23,943 bases of DNA from Gnetum montanum (GCA_015680685.1 MNCI01004050.1:62494-86436), one strand, 5' to 3'. Numbered from the stretch's first letter, positions 9,853 to 20,661 are shown. Made by a program: numbers and translations. The notes: generated from the letters alone by a model not told the origin.

Positions 9853-10574
9853 TTAAAAATAAAAATTTAGAGAACAAAAGCAAAGGAGTACTACAAAGGG
9901 AAGAAACTCCAAGTTAACAAAAAGGAAAGGCCTAATGTTTTTGGGGATGCTTTTTAAGGTTTTCATCCTTACAACCAATCCGAAAAAACCTCCTTTTGGG
10001 GTAGGAAATTGGACATTCCATGAAAAAATTAACATTGGTTGGAGGGGAAGAAGGTCTTTACCTTATTAATAAAATCAACATTATCAAAAGATATTATCTC
10101 ATATCTTGACCAATAGTTGCAAATGAATTAATAAAAGGTAAAATATCTTGAACACGTTGTCCATTTAGAAGATTTGACACATAATCATTAATAAATAAAC
10201 TTCATTGATGTTTTTTTATTATTAAGAAGTATTTGAAAACCATTTGAATCCCCAATAGGTTTTTATGAGACCTTAGGGATAAAAATTTATTTCCTCTTAT
10301 TCCTTAAAGAATTATTTGAAATTGATTTGATTGGAACCTTCCTCAAAGGTGTATTTTGTTAAATAGTAGTAAAAGAAAAGGGTGGGTTAACTATTGAAAC
10401 CTTAGTAAGAAAAATTGTTGCAAGATTTGTAGCATTTGTAGAAAAAATTTTAGTAGTATCTACAATATTTGTAGAAGAAACCTTAGTAGTGTCTGTAGGT
10501 GCTTGGTGTTGATATGCTTGCATAGCCTTTTTTTGTAGTATAAAAAGACATGAATCAAATATTTGATTGTCTCA
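9853..10574 (-). pseudogene. LINE remnant: ORF1 C-terminal part and start of ORF2
   Basis: On the minus strand, 10574-10520 resembles the DNA around and after the zinc knuckle of the ORF1 fragment at 3905-4346 (here ATATTTGATTCATGTCTTTTTATACTAC; there ATATTTGTTTAATACTTGTCC). A long degenerate stretch follows. At 10035-9853 an open frame begins LIFSWNVQFPTPKGG, resembling the SWNVRGLxxPxK start of the LINE apurinic endonuclease domain of ORF2. It ends at 9853 with nothing beyond. The endonuclease call rests on only about 15 residues and is tentative. Together with 11405-11860 it makes one minus-strand LINE interrupted by an LTR-like insertion. Confidence 0.4.
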
Positions 10575-11403
10575 ATGACAATTGATGAGTCATAATTAGA
10601 CAAGTTGCATTGATGAGCATGTGTTAATGCAACCCTATTGATGCATGGTTAAATGCGTTGACGTAGATGCGTTTATGACATTTTAGATTCATAGCATAGT
10701 GAAACCTTTGCAATTTTATTTCTCTAGAGTTAGAATATTTTCCCTTTGAGTGCCTGTAGTATGAGCTTAAGAGATTGTATGGTGCTTTATTCAAACGCCA
10801 TGTACTTGAACACATTAACATGAATTACAATAAAGTCAAGATTTCTTATATTCATTGCAGCATTTGAAATAGTTTACTCTTTCTTATTTGCACTTTACTT
10901 TCAATGCCATTTACATTCATGGTTTTAATTAATTAATATAATTAATCATAAAAATGTACGTACGATCACTTCGAGCATGATGTATTGCGCTTGGTAATCC
11001 CAGTAGTGGTCATTTGGTATGCTCAATAATAGCCCGTTGGTAACCCAGTAGCATTGATACTAGTTCGGGATGTGTATGGTAAGTGAAAATAGTTACTTTA
11101 CATTAAGATAGTTAGTTACTATATTAGCTAAATAGTTGGATAATGAATTGTTAATCCTTTACTCATCTAGCCATTAGGATAAAGAGGTATATAAAAATGC
11201 TTATAAAAATAAACATCATGAGCCTTAACTCACATTTAACCATATATATTGATAACACAAGTATGAGTTAGGAAGATAAACAATGATACAACCCTTTACT
11301 TCACAATGTAAGACTATAAGCAAACTTATGAACTAAGTCCATGAAATTCAACTAAATTGCTAGTGAATGTTTGTGATTTGTATGGTTGGGCATAGGAAAT
11401 ACA
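10575..11403 (-). repeat. LTR-like repeat, copy 3 (probable solo insertion)
   Basis: The reverse complement of this interval aligns in order with copy 2 (670-1510): TTCCTATGCCCAACCATAC near 11395; TTGAATTTCATGG near 11350; CATACACATCCCGAAC near 11062-11080; CACTACTGGGATTACCAAGC at 11008-10989; a GAATATAAGAAATC to TTGAATAAAG stretch near 10850-10790; and a decayed version of the 14-bp module near 10670-10600. On the plus strand its CCCAGTAGTG units are at 10990-11008 and 11036-11055. No gag or pol belongs to it. It lies between two halves of a LINE ORF1 and starts with a possible LTR-type TG at 11403. Both ends are approximate, and I could not identify a target-site duplication. Confidence 0.5.
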
Positions 11404-11404
11404 T

Positions 11405-11860
11405 GTTTCTTATCAACAATAGTGTCATGATTTTGGAAGATTGTAATAAACAACTTTTTGTACATGATCAATTTTGCCGATATGTATAAGAATTTCTCTC
11501 TTAAGTGAATCAAGATCTACCTTAATCATATATTGAATTTTATGAAAACTAATAATTGTAACTAGGGTTTTAAAATACTTGATTAGCCCAATTTGAGAAA
11601 CAATATCCTTTTCAACTTTTTAAAAACTTAATTAATGATTTGACAATTTAACAAAATTAGGAACCCTTTGAAATTTAGTAGATGTTGGATTAAAAAAGAG
11701 AGTTCACTTTCAAATAATTAATAAAGCATGACTAACATTATATTGCTTAAATGGTGTTAACTTAGGGATAAAAATTGAGTTTTAGTTTTAAGATTAAAGG
11801 GGAACATAGAAGTTCTTGTTGGATGATGCAAAAAATAAGGGACATGTTCTTAAAAGAATT
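11405..11860 (-). pseudogene. LINE ORF1 remnant, N-terminal part
   Basis: The minus strand has FQRVPNFVKLSNH, matching the VPxWVRLxNLP signature of DUF4283. It continues through KDIVSQIG and YMIKVDLDSLKREI to VQKVVYYNLPKS, which aligns with IQPIIEYNFPNS just before the zinc knuckle of the other ORF1 copy. The match stops within the first cysteines of the knuckle, at the edge of the LTR-like repeat, and seems to resume at about 10574. Stops and frame changes are present. The 11715-11860 part reads less clearly. Confidence 0.55.
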
Positions 11861-11875
11861 CATACCAATTATTAG

Positions 11876-11965
11876 AACCTAAAAAAATGATTATAAGTAC
11901 ACCCCAAAACATATAACCAATAAACTTTAAACGAATTATATGCCTTTTAAGCATAAAACTTGAGA
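11876..11965 (-). repeat. SINE-like tail fragment
   Basis: GATTATAAGTACACCCCAAAACATATAACC (11889-11918) matches the tail segment of the SINE-like family (GTACACCCC followed by ATATA). The tRNA-like head is absent. Confidence 0.4.
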
Positions 11966-12063
11966 CTAATCCACTTCAGTAAATATATCCCTCAAATAGC
12001 ATATGTTACCCTATGAAACACCACTTATTTCGATCTCCTATAGTTCAATGGTAGATTTGTCTA

Positions 12064-12660
12064 AGTGTCAAAATTTGGGCAAAATTTTTCTAACTTTGAT
12101 GTCACACTGCGCAGCGTAGATAGCATAGCACACTTGAAGTCTGATTTTTGCAAAATTTTTCTAAGTCTGTTTGCTATGTTCCACAACATAACTAGCGTAG
12201 CACACACTTCCATGGCCAATCTGCACAAATGTCAAACCAAAAATGGTCAAAAGTGCTCAGAATGGATAAAACAGTTTAGCAAATTTTCCATCTTTTGAGC
12301 CTATCATGCTCTACTATGCTGCACAACGTAGCCAGTGTGACACAAGTTTTAGGGCCAAATTTTTCTAAGTATTGAACAAAGATCTATCAAGTTATTTAGA
12401 TATCGGAGATGCATTTGGCAATTTTCTAACTTCCAAGGCTACTTGTCCTACTACACCTCAGAGTGTGGTCAGCGTGCCCCGAAGAACCATTGCAAATTTT
12501 GGCAAAATTCATCAAAGTACTTATGCTATGCTCTGCTACACTGCGTAGCGTAAACAACATGACAAGTTAAAATCTGCAAAATTTTTCTAAGTGTTCATGC
12601 TATGCTCCATCATGCTGTGCAGTGTAGAAAACATGACACATGGAAAATGCTTTTAGAAGC
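12064..12660 (+). repeat. U3-like array of ~72-bp degenerate units
   Basis: Six diverged units combine two modules. One is GCAAAATTTTTCTAAGT, at 12079, 12150, 12351, 12408 (weak), 12502 and 12576. The other is a palindrome-prone segment based on CTATGCTCTGCTACACTGCGTAGCGTA followed by CATGACAC, at about 12103, 12174, 12306, 12448, 12526 and 12600. Clean neighbours are 71 and 74 bp apart. The array lies about 400-1000 bp upstream of a TATA box and of the gag in the same orientation, so I read it as the U3 of a 5' LTR. The 77-codon open frame at 12065-12298 lies inside and is not a gene. Confidence 0.65.
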
Positions 12661-13064
12661 TCCCAAAACTTAGCATCGACCTTCATTTCAACTCTAACAT
12701 CTTTCTAACGGACAAGATCAGTAGTTTGCTTTGTTTTTCATCCCCCATTGATCCCCAAAATTGTCCCTACGCTTGACCCTACTCGAAAGAGGGGGAAGAC
12801 GTAGTCCCAGAGCATAGACTCCAAGTTGCATTTGTTTTGGCATTGTTTGTAGGTACATAGTGGTTCTTCAGACTCTGACACATGCAGTTTGGGTAGTGTG
12901 ATCATAGTTTGGCAGTTTGTGAGTCCCCATTCCTATCCTGCATAGTGTAACACTTAGAGCTTGACATTTTGAGCATAACATGTCAGCGTGACTTGTCCAC
13001 ACCCATGCTACGTGGGACCTAGGCCACATGGCATCCAATTCGCATCTCACATCAACCCTAACCT
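12661..13064 (+). other. U3-like DNA between array and TATA box
   Basis: No gene. A CATGCTACGTGGGACCTAGG segment (13003-13022) resembles ACGCTACGTGTCTCCTAACC upstream of the TATA-like box in the second element (about 21090-21110), which supports a shared U3 origin. Confidence 0.4.
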
Positions 13065-13072
13065 TATAAATA
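13065..13072 (+). promoter_or_regulatory. TATA box of the first gag element
   Basis: TATAAATA in a CCT-TATAAATA-CCC context fits the plant and LTR promoter consensus. Transcription would start about 30 bp downstream, near 13100, which defines the start of R. No separate evidence for the start site is visible. Confidence 0.6.
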
Positions 13073-14209
13073 CCCTGATAATCAACATTTAGTTGTTGGT
13101 CAATAAATCATTTTAAGCATCGAGCATTAGAGCACTCTTAGCATCTTCATCACTCCCGCACGTGAGCACCCAAGCTTGACACTTGGCTAAGTACCATGAC
13201 ATAGTCTTCCTTGCACCCGCACAACGTGACAACTGCAAACCCAGCAAGTTTAGCCTCCTTCGCAGTTGCCAGCACTACGGTTGTGACGTCCCAAAAATTG
13301 TGATCGCACCGCTATGCTACCACTGTGCCTATCTAACGTTATGTACTAGCTTAAAACATTATTCAATTAAAAGTTGGTTGTCTTGATCTTCGGGCAATGC
13401 ACTTCTCCACCCTCAAACTTTGGTTCTATATTCTTAGCATTTGTTTCAAATTTCTCAGCATTTACTTTTTTGCTTTCTTCTACTATCGATATGCATTTCC
13501 ATATTCCCATTACGTGACGTTCTGTTTTGATCATTGTCCCGACTCCTGCACGAGGCTCACTAAAAACTCTGTTTACAAACAATTATTGTTACACCATGTA
13601 AGTCCTTGTCTAATCGACTAGACCATTTAGGGCACCTCGTTTCCATTTCATCTAGCATGGCCTTCACATGGATTTGAGGTTAGACTATACACCTGCAGAC
13701 CTCTTGGTGTTCTAGCCACCAACATTTTCAAACGTCACAGTTTTTGACGATAGAAGGAGGGCCTTCCATTCCTTCTATGTGCCATAGGTAGTTGCATGTG
13801 CTTTCTATACCCCCGTCACTAAGCTAGCGTAGACATAACATCCCTATGGACCTGCCATGACAATAGTTGGATCATAGGCCAGCATAGGAGTTGTCTATGT
13901 TCCGGTTGGTGTAAATTGATCCCAGTTGATGGTTCCCTTGGAACCCCGTAGGACGAAAAGCCCAAACTATTTACCACGTCAAGCTCTAAGTGTTTTGTAG
14001 AGCATGAAACCCTATGCGTGTAACAGTTCCTTAGAGTATGACAAGTGTAACAGCAGAGATAACCATTTTTTCAATGTTTCCAAACTTAGCCATTTTTGGC
14101 CTATTTTCCTTACAGTTTTCACACTTAGCCATTTTATCTTAGAATTTTCTGTACTTCAAATTTTTTGGCAAATATCTCTTTTTCTCATGTCTTTTCTTAC
14201 ACAACGAAA
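13073..14209 (+). other. R/U5 and untranslated leader of the first gag element
   Basis: This 1.1-kb stretch has no gag homology and only short random frames (for example 13183-13386 and 13397-13621). A C/T-rich run (CATTTTTGGCCTATTTTCC to TTTTTCTCATGTCTTTTCTTAC, 14087-14200) lies just before the gag ATG. I could not identify the LTR end or the tRNA primer-binding site. The second element lacks an equivalent leader. Confidence 0.4.
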
Positions 14210-16885
14210 ATGAACCCTGTTAACACCTCAATTGCTACCTTGAACTTAGAGTTAGCCCACCCCATGCAACACTTGGTAGACGTCAAGCAACCACTTAGCC
14301 CAGTGCAGCCACAACGATAGTCTCTTAAATTACGACACCAATCCCCTGAACACATGGTACTTGATGATGAACGATACAACTGTTTGTGTGCAAAGATTTA
14401 GGTGGGCCTACCATTGAACTGCCAGGAAATGGAAGAAAAGAGTAGTTTTGAAATTATTCACTGAAACAGAAGGGAGTTCTTTCCTACCCCTAACGCAATC
14501 ATGCCACTCAATGAATCTTTCAAATGAATTTTGGACCAACATATCAAGATGAGTGGGCCAAAAGAATAAGACTCAACATCCAACTACGATGAACCCCTGC
14601 AAAATGGATAGGAAGAGTTTGAGTCCTATTTTAACAGTGGAATCCTACTCTACATCTCAACCTCATAATTTGCCTCTGTATTTTTGCTACACTAGTTGCA
14701 ATCTTCTATCTTCTTTGAGGCAGCTATGACGCTTTCGTAGTCTAAAACTTCATTGGTGGTAGCTAGCCACCTGATCCTACCTACGCAATAGAATGTAGGA
14801 CCTTCTGCCCCTTTTCCCTTTATCATTTCCTTGTAGTCTGTTCAACCTTTGCAGCTAGTGTCTGTGACACCAACACTACCATATGTGCACACCATGCCCA
14901 TATCGTAGCCACAAATAAGTCACATTTCTATCATTCTAGTTGTATCAGTCCCACCACCAACAACAGCTCCAACCTCAACTATGTGGTGGGTAGCAACATC
15001 TTTACCTACTGTTCAATTATCCTAGATGCCGCAGTACACATAGTAGCAAATGTACCAAGCATCACATATGACACAACCTACTACAAGGCTATGGGCTGCT
15101 CTGACAGCCCCACCAATAGCACAACCGATGCAACCCTCTACAACATCCTTGAGTCTGGACCAAGTGTTTCAGCTTATCCAAACTCTCACTGAGGAGTTCA
15201 AGCGACTTAAAGTAGCCAACTCAGAGACAGTCCATGTAATAAACTTCTATCAGGATGATCCCATTAGCCCCGCTGTTCCTTTGTTCACACTGCCTCCTGG
15301 GGTCCAACTTCCCTAATTTACGAAATACAATGATGAGAGTGACCCAAACACCCACTTAGTTACTTTCCATTTCGAGTCCTTATTACTGCAAGCATGGCCA
15401 CACACAATTATTTGTGTCTTTTCCATGTCTTTGATTGGCAAAGCTTTAGATTGGTATCACGTGTTTCCTTGAGCATCCATCTCAACTCTGGAGGAGTTGC
15501 TGAGCCAATTTGTAACCCACTTCAAGTACAACTTGAAGTCAAAAGCCACATTGGACCAGTTCATGAATGTTAAGCAAGAAGTGCTAGAGTCGATGCAAAA
15601 ATTCATACAGCGTTGGAGCACCTCCCTAAATGAGATTCATGAGTTAATTTTTGAAACCCACCTGCTAGCCATTTTTAAGGGTGCAGTAAATGATTTCATT
15701 AAATCAAAGCTATATACTATTTAGCCCCGCGTTCCCTTAGCCAAGATTTTGCCCAAACAAAGAGCATACAGGACACGGTTGAGGCTAGCAAGGACCTAGC
15801 TTTCATAGCCTACAAGAATGAACATGCAAAGAGAGACAGGAAAAAGAGGAAGGCCACGAGAACCACCATGGCGGCTATGGCTAATGAAGCCAAGACCAAC
15901 AACAACAAGTAGGCGATGAAGGCACCTAATGCCCCAGCCAATAGCAACAAAACATCAGGTTTTGGCAATGCGGGAACCAACCAACCTGCATCATCAGTGG
16001 TTACGGGGCAAGCTCTACTAAGGAAAAAATTTCAGTGCAAGGATCGCTCAAAATACACCCCTTTTCCGATCAAGCCATCAGATATTTTGGATCAATTGCT
16101 TAGTGCTAGGCGCATTTAACACAAGCAAATGTCAGAGGATGCTCACAAACACCACGAGAGGTACTGCAAGGTCCTCTGAGACCCCTTTGTAGCTATGCCC
16201 AATGAGCCTTCAGTACCCAAAAATTTTAGATTGGACCAGTTCTAAAACTACCATCAGTTGCAAGGCCATGACACAAATTATTGTGTAGCATTGAAAGATG
16301 GCATTTAATGCATGATCGATCAAGGCAAGTTGGTCCTTGATGAAAGTAATCTTGTATGGCTGGAGAACCAATCCATGAATGTTTATAAGGACCCATTAAA
16401 TGCTAGCAATGTAAGATATTTCATTAATGCTATCAGTGTTGATGATGATGCAGAGCCAATACATAAACCATTTTTGGTCCATGTGCCTTCCGGTGATGTT
16501 GAAGCCTCAACGTCAACTAAGCCACAATCCTGCTTCATCATCAAGGCAACTTGCCCACTTGAAGAAACATGACGAGCATCTGGCCGACAAGATGGCTAGG
16601 GAATGCATTGAATTAGGTCCCCTTAAGCCTACCCCCTTGTCAGCAGTTCCCATGGCCCTGTCATCTAAGGCCACCAACATAGACAAGCACATGCAACAAG
16701 CAACCGCTGAAGCTCAAAGGCCCACTATCCAACCAAAACCCAAGTCTCCTCCTTCTCAGGAAATCTGTCTCTTAGGGCACGTGGAGGAGATAAAGACCAC
16801 CAAACAACCTGATGGTGGAAAATATTTTCTAGATACACTCGCACAGGTCAAGAAAACTCTAAAAAAAAAAAGAATACAACTTTGA
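14210..16885 (+). pseudogene. Ty3-type gag, first copy, frameshifted
   Basis: The gag structural protein packages the element RNA. The reading begins at ATG 14210 (MNPVNTSIATLNLELAHP) and meets TAG at 14318-14320. Broken coding then includes FEIIH and REFFPTP (about 14440-14490), colinear with FELFYKGGREF of the second copy. A Q-rich stretch, FKRLKVANSET (about 15196) and FYQDDPIS lead to the capsid core: TKYND, ALDWYHVF, FVTHFKYNLK (15515-15544), FIQRWSTSLNE and IFKGAVNDFIKSKLY. A one-base shift at about 15713 moves coding to another frame, open to 16119 except for TAG at 15910. A knuckle-like segment (NYHQLQGHDTNYC, about 16246-16285) lacks its first cysteine. A further shift near 16560 leads to HLADKMARE and LGPLKPTPLSAVPM, equivalent to the right end of the second copy. 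Further stops include 15314, 15470 (TGA) and 16117. It is dead. Confidence 0.8.
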
Positions 16886-17743
16886 GCCTATATGATCTAA
16901 TTATGACCTCCCTTGCCCATCATGAAGCATTGGTTCGCATGTTGGCATCGATTCCTGTTAAGGAAGACATGCCAACAAAAGAAAAGGCTATCCATGTCAT
17001 AATGCTCCTACTTGCAACTAAAGAACCAAGGTCAACACTTTTGACCTTTCGCAATGAAGCGATCAAAGCTAACCTTGAGAAGGGTCAAGTAACCACTGCA
17101 CCCATGTTCATAAAAATTCACATGCATCAGTATAAGATTTGTAGGGTGCATGCCGACGATGGGACAACAACCAATGTTATCCCGTTCCTCGTTGTCGATA
17201 AGCTTGGCCTAGTGGATCAAATTAAGCCAACAAAAATGACCTATTTAAAGTCCTTCAATGGAGCACATGTGGTTGTCAAGGAAACAATCATGATTGATTT
17301 CGTGGTAGGGGAGCAATTCTCCACTAACACAGAGTTCATCATGGTTGAAGAGATGTCTGGATTCAACCTAATCCTAGGGAGATCTTGGTTAGCCCAACTA
17401 AGGGTTGTCTCTTCACCAATCCACCAAGAGATCCACTTACCTTATGAGGGCAAGGCAAATGGTAATCTTTGGTAACAACATAGCTCGTCAAACCATCAAC
17501 AATGTAGACACTGAGTAAGGGTCGAAGGTAGAAATCTTCGAAGACACACCACCTATTTGCAATGAAAGTCGATGTTCTTCAGCTGATGAACCAAGCAAGA
17601 CGAGCAATCTCCATGAGGAAGCTCTATGGGCAGAATTACTTTTTTTGATGACAAATGATGGCCTAGGGGACTACCGCTTTGTGCCTTCTAGGCCTTTCAC
17701 ACTGTCTAACCCACATCAGGTTAGGAAACATCTGTGCGATTAG
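16882..17743 (+). pseudogene. Retroelement aspartic protease domain and tail
   Basis: An open frame of 197 codons (16882-17475) holds a retropepsin-like domain. TSLAHHEALVRML and a KAIHVIMLL segment precede it, as in plant Ty3 Tat/Ogre-like polyproteins. The active-site region reads HADDGTTTNVIPF, where relatives have VDNGS-x-NV; the catalytic aspartate is kept. KPTKMTYLKSFNGAHV and the flap region follow, then FNLILGRSWL (the ILGR-x-W motif) and a PSPIHQ-type end. An A-run at 16862-16872 separates it from gag by a frameshift. In another frame, similarity-free but open sequence (17459-17743, one TAA near 17513) extends to TAG at 17741. No reverse transcriptase, RNase H or integrase follows, so the element ends as gag-protease. 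Confidence 0.75.
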
Positions 17744-18141
17744 GGCATGTCCCTAACTTGCTTGCCCATCTAACTTGTCTTTAGTCCCTTTTGTCTATAT
17801 AGTTTTAGTTTGCATTAGTTATGCTTTCGTTTAGGTGCAAAAAAGAAAAAAACAAAAAAAAAGTGGGACCCAAAATGACCTTAAACTAACATATGGCCCA
17901 AATGACCTTAAACTATCCCATGGGGCCCACAAGGGGTCTAATTATATCAACAAAAAATCCAAAGTGAGATCAACTGAAATACAAGTTAAAATGATACCAC
18001 CAAAGATAAATAAATATCATGCCTTTCATTAAATCATAAAAAAAATACATAGTCTAGGATCACATCCACATCAAAAGATACAAAATTGCCCAACAATAGG
18101 GCTACATTTTAAATGTTTTAAATTATATTAATAATGAGAAG
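17744..18141 (+). other. 3' end of gag-protease element with purine tract
   Basis: No gene. AAAAAAGAAAAAAACAAAAAAAAAGTGGGA at 17838-17868 resembles a polypurine tract, which primes plus-strand DNA just upstream of a 3' LTR. Immediately after it, a segment containing AATGACCTTAAACTA is repeated at about 17875 and 17903 (28-bp spacing). I cannot match the following DNA to the 5' U3 region, so a 3' LTR is not proven. The rest, to 18141, is AT-rich. Confidence 0.4.
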
Positions 18142-20640
18142 CTAAGGCTCTTCCCCTCTATCTTTATCTATTGCTCCACTAGGTCCTGCACCTTCACCTG
18201 GATCTTGCACAAAATAAAGAAAAAATGATAAACCAATCAACAAAGAGGATAACATGTAAAATTATTATGAAATAGATAATAATAAAGTAAATTTAAACAA
18301 CCTGAGATGGACCCGCATCCATGTCTAGGGGTGTTCTATTGAGGCCAGCCTCTAGGCGTCTGAGGATCTCCTCCTCTAACATGTGTGTTCAATCCTCCTC
18401 TCCTAAATCAACACTTGCAAGGGTCTTCCGTTTCTCCATGGTTGTCCATATGAGCAACCCTAGAGAAAATGTGGCAAATGTAACCTCTTCGAAAGGAACA
18501 ACATTCTCCCTCTTCAGAGACTCACTAACCACTAAGTGTTTCGCAAACCTGTTGTAAGCTTACATTGCACTAATGGCGTCAAGGAATATGTCATGACATC
18601 GATGCTCCACAAACTCATCCTTGTATATCTTATGATAGGTTGTGTGTTCCATCTTGTAATAGTACTTGGGGTTCTTCTAAGTCTGTTCCCACTCGTATAC
18701 TTTGGTGTTGTAGTCCTTCCAATCTTGGTTCTTCCAAGCTAAGAGTTCCATCTACAAGTGCTACTCAGTAACCTCGCAAGTAGCCTTATTCTTTCCCCTA
18801 ACAACCGACCAATACCTGATGTAGTCAATTTTAGTCATATGTCAGCTGCCATCTAATTTATCGTGGGCCTTCAAAAAGTCATACCGTGACTACAAATCTT
18901 CCAGTTGAGTTTCCTAGTTCGCCTCATGCTCCTGGAGCTCTTGTACTTGTTTCCAAAGCTCCTCATTCACATGCCTACACTCCCACAATGACCGTGCCGA
19001 GTACAGTGTGCACTTGCTTACATTGTCATATATACACTGAGGCACCTATTCTACCTTAGGAGGAAACTTAGGTACAACATCAACTTGGACCACTCTTCGT
19101 AGATCCCACTTGAGTCGTGAGCCTATTGCACCAAAAAGAGAAAACATTAATCGTAAGACAAAAAAACAACAACACAAACATACCTATTTTAGGATCTATC
19201 TATTTCAGGTAGTCGATCATGTCGTCCACTATGCCTTGCATGAAGGCAAATGTGCCTAGAGTTTCTGCCCACGGTTGTGAGCGAAAAGTGGAGGTAGATT
19301 CAAGATGCTTGGTAGAAGCATCATCCATTGTAAGATAAAGTATGTCAAGGGCATCAAAACAAAACATAAAAAATATAAAAATGATATATAAAAAAAAGAG
19401 AAGAAAAAAAAGAAGAAGAGAGAGAAGAGGAAGAGGAAGAGTATAATGAAAATGGCAATGCAAAGCTCCTACCCAGCAAACTCTTAGGGGTGAGAGTGGG
19501 GGGATCGCCCATCTGCATGTCTTTAAACAAGCAATCAAACTCACCGTCCTCAAATTGCAGCCCCTCCTCTTCAAGCTACCTCAAGACTTCGATGGCATCT
19601 TCGTCTGCCATGTGTCACTTAGGCTAAAGGGATATCCTCCTCTAAGGGCTTCTCTTCTATGGTAGGGGGCTCCTCGCCTGTGTTTCATAAACCTAAGTTA
19701 GAGCATTTAACAAAAAAATTATATATATATAAAGGAAATATACTAAATAATGTATACTTATCGACAAACTCTGATCATGCGTCATTAAGTTTGAAGCATA
19801 GCTTCTTGTCTCTTTTCTCAATTTTGCACATGGGCTCCTCTATAGGGTGAGACTTCTTAATCTGCATCTTTGATCTCACCGTCTCAGCGATGAGTCATGG
19901 CCCCCTCACTACGTTGCTTGTTTTGGTGGGAGGAGCCTCTTCAGCACTATCATGCACACGGTAAGATGGCCCAGCGTGGCCCTTGGTGGTTACTGAAAAG
20001 GACTCACCAATAGCCTCTAGGGGGTCTTGTGATCATGTCGTACAGAATAAATGGCAGATCCATGTCTTGGATATTTGGGTGCGATCTTGCACCATCCATA
20101 GCCCATTCTCATAGACTACCAGGAATTCTGCAAGCCTTCGCAGGCATGCTACGAAAAAGGAAAAATGAACATGAGAGTGTGCCTTGAGGTTATCGCAAAG
20201 TTTGATTATCTCGACTCGCAAGCCATCAGCAAGGTATTTGGCCTAGTTATATTGTGTCCATTCCTCTATCACATCCCTCATAACCCAAGCCTACTCTACT
20301 TCAAGGACCTTTACCTGGGAAAGTAGCTTAGAAAATGCATGAGCATGAAAGATGGGATAGAGGTGTTGGGCCACCAACAATTTTACCTACTTCATGGGCA
20401 TACCCTTGCGGCCTTTCTCAATGCCCAACCACTCTTTAATGTCCCCTCTATGGTTCAGCTCCTTGTTAGTTTTCTCACCTATAGTTAAACCTTTAAAGGG
20501 GACACCAAAGAGATCCTGAAACACCACAAAATTTTGAGCTTGGTACTTCCCCAACAAGAAGCAGGTCCCTGGGACCCATGAATGGCCACGGCTACATTTG
20601 GTGTCGCACAGTGCAACTTTGGGAATCAAGAGGCTTAATT
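18142..20640 (-). pseudogene. Decayed multi-exon gene of unknown function, antisense
   Basis: At least five exons can be followed on the minus strand. Exon 1, about 20640-19762, includes IPKVALCDTKCSRGHSW, WTQYN, AKYLADGLRVEIIKLCDNLK and HVHFSFFVACLRRLAEF in a single frame. Exon 2 is 19692-19473 (MADEDAIEVL, LEEEGLQFEDGEFDCLF); exon 3 is about 19330-19184 (PWAETLGTFAFMQGIVDDMI). Exon 4, 19122-18302, is rich in K/E/Y/W and probably coiled-coil, with QVQELQEHEAN and KNQDWKDYNTKVYEWEQ. Exon 5, 18203-18142, ends at TAG. The 61-nt intron 19183-19123 has GTATG...CAATAG and keeps the frame exactly. The intron 18301-18204 has GT...AG ends, the donor at 19472 is GTAGGAG, and the acceptor at 19693 is TTAG. 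About 16 in-frame stops are scattered through it, mostly TAG. I do not recognise the family. It could be an antisense ORF of a Tat-like element, a captured host gene, or a relic of another transposon. Confidence 0.6.
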
Positions 20641-20661
20641 TTCACTAAGTGTGCAGTACCA

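Noticed and set aside
10624-10821. 65-codon minus-strand frame
   Set aside because: Inside the third LTR-like copy; not conserved in copy 2.
12868-13621. Several 60-74 codon frames on both strands
   Set aside because: Within U3 and leader DNA of the first gag element; no motif, mutually overlapping.
14197-14379. 60-codon minus-strand frame
   Set aside because: Shadow of the gag N-terminal coding on the plus strand.
17838-17868. Poly(A) tail of a retrocopy
   Set aside because: The tract is interrupted by G and C and ends in GTGGGA; it follows a Ty3-type element, so a polypurine tract fits better, though not proven.
18321-18742. Plus-strand frames of 68-78 codons
   Set aside because: Antisense shadows of exon 4 of the minus-strand decayed gene, whose frame gives the richer, spliced reading.
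19200-19574. 124-codon minus-strand frame taken as one protein
   Set aside because: It reads through a pyrimidine-rich stretch that is better explained as an intron (from 19472); only its end is exon 3, and its beginning is out of frame with exon 2.
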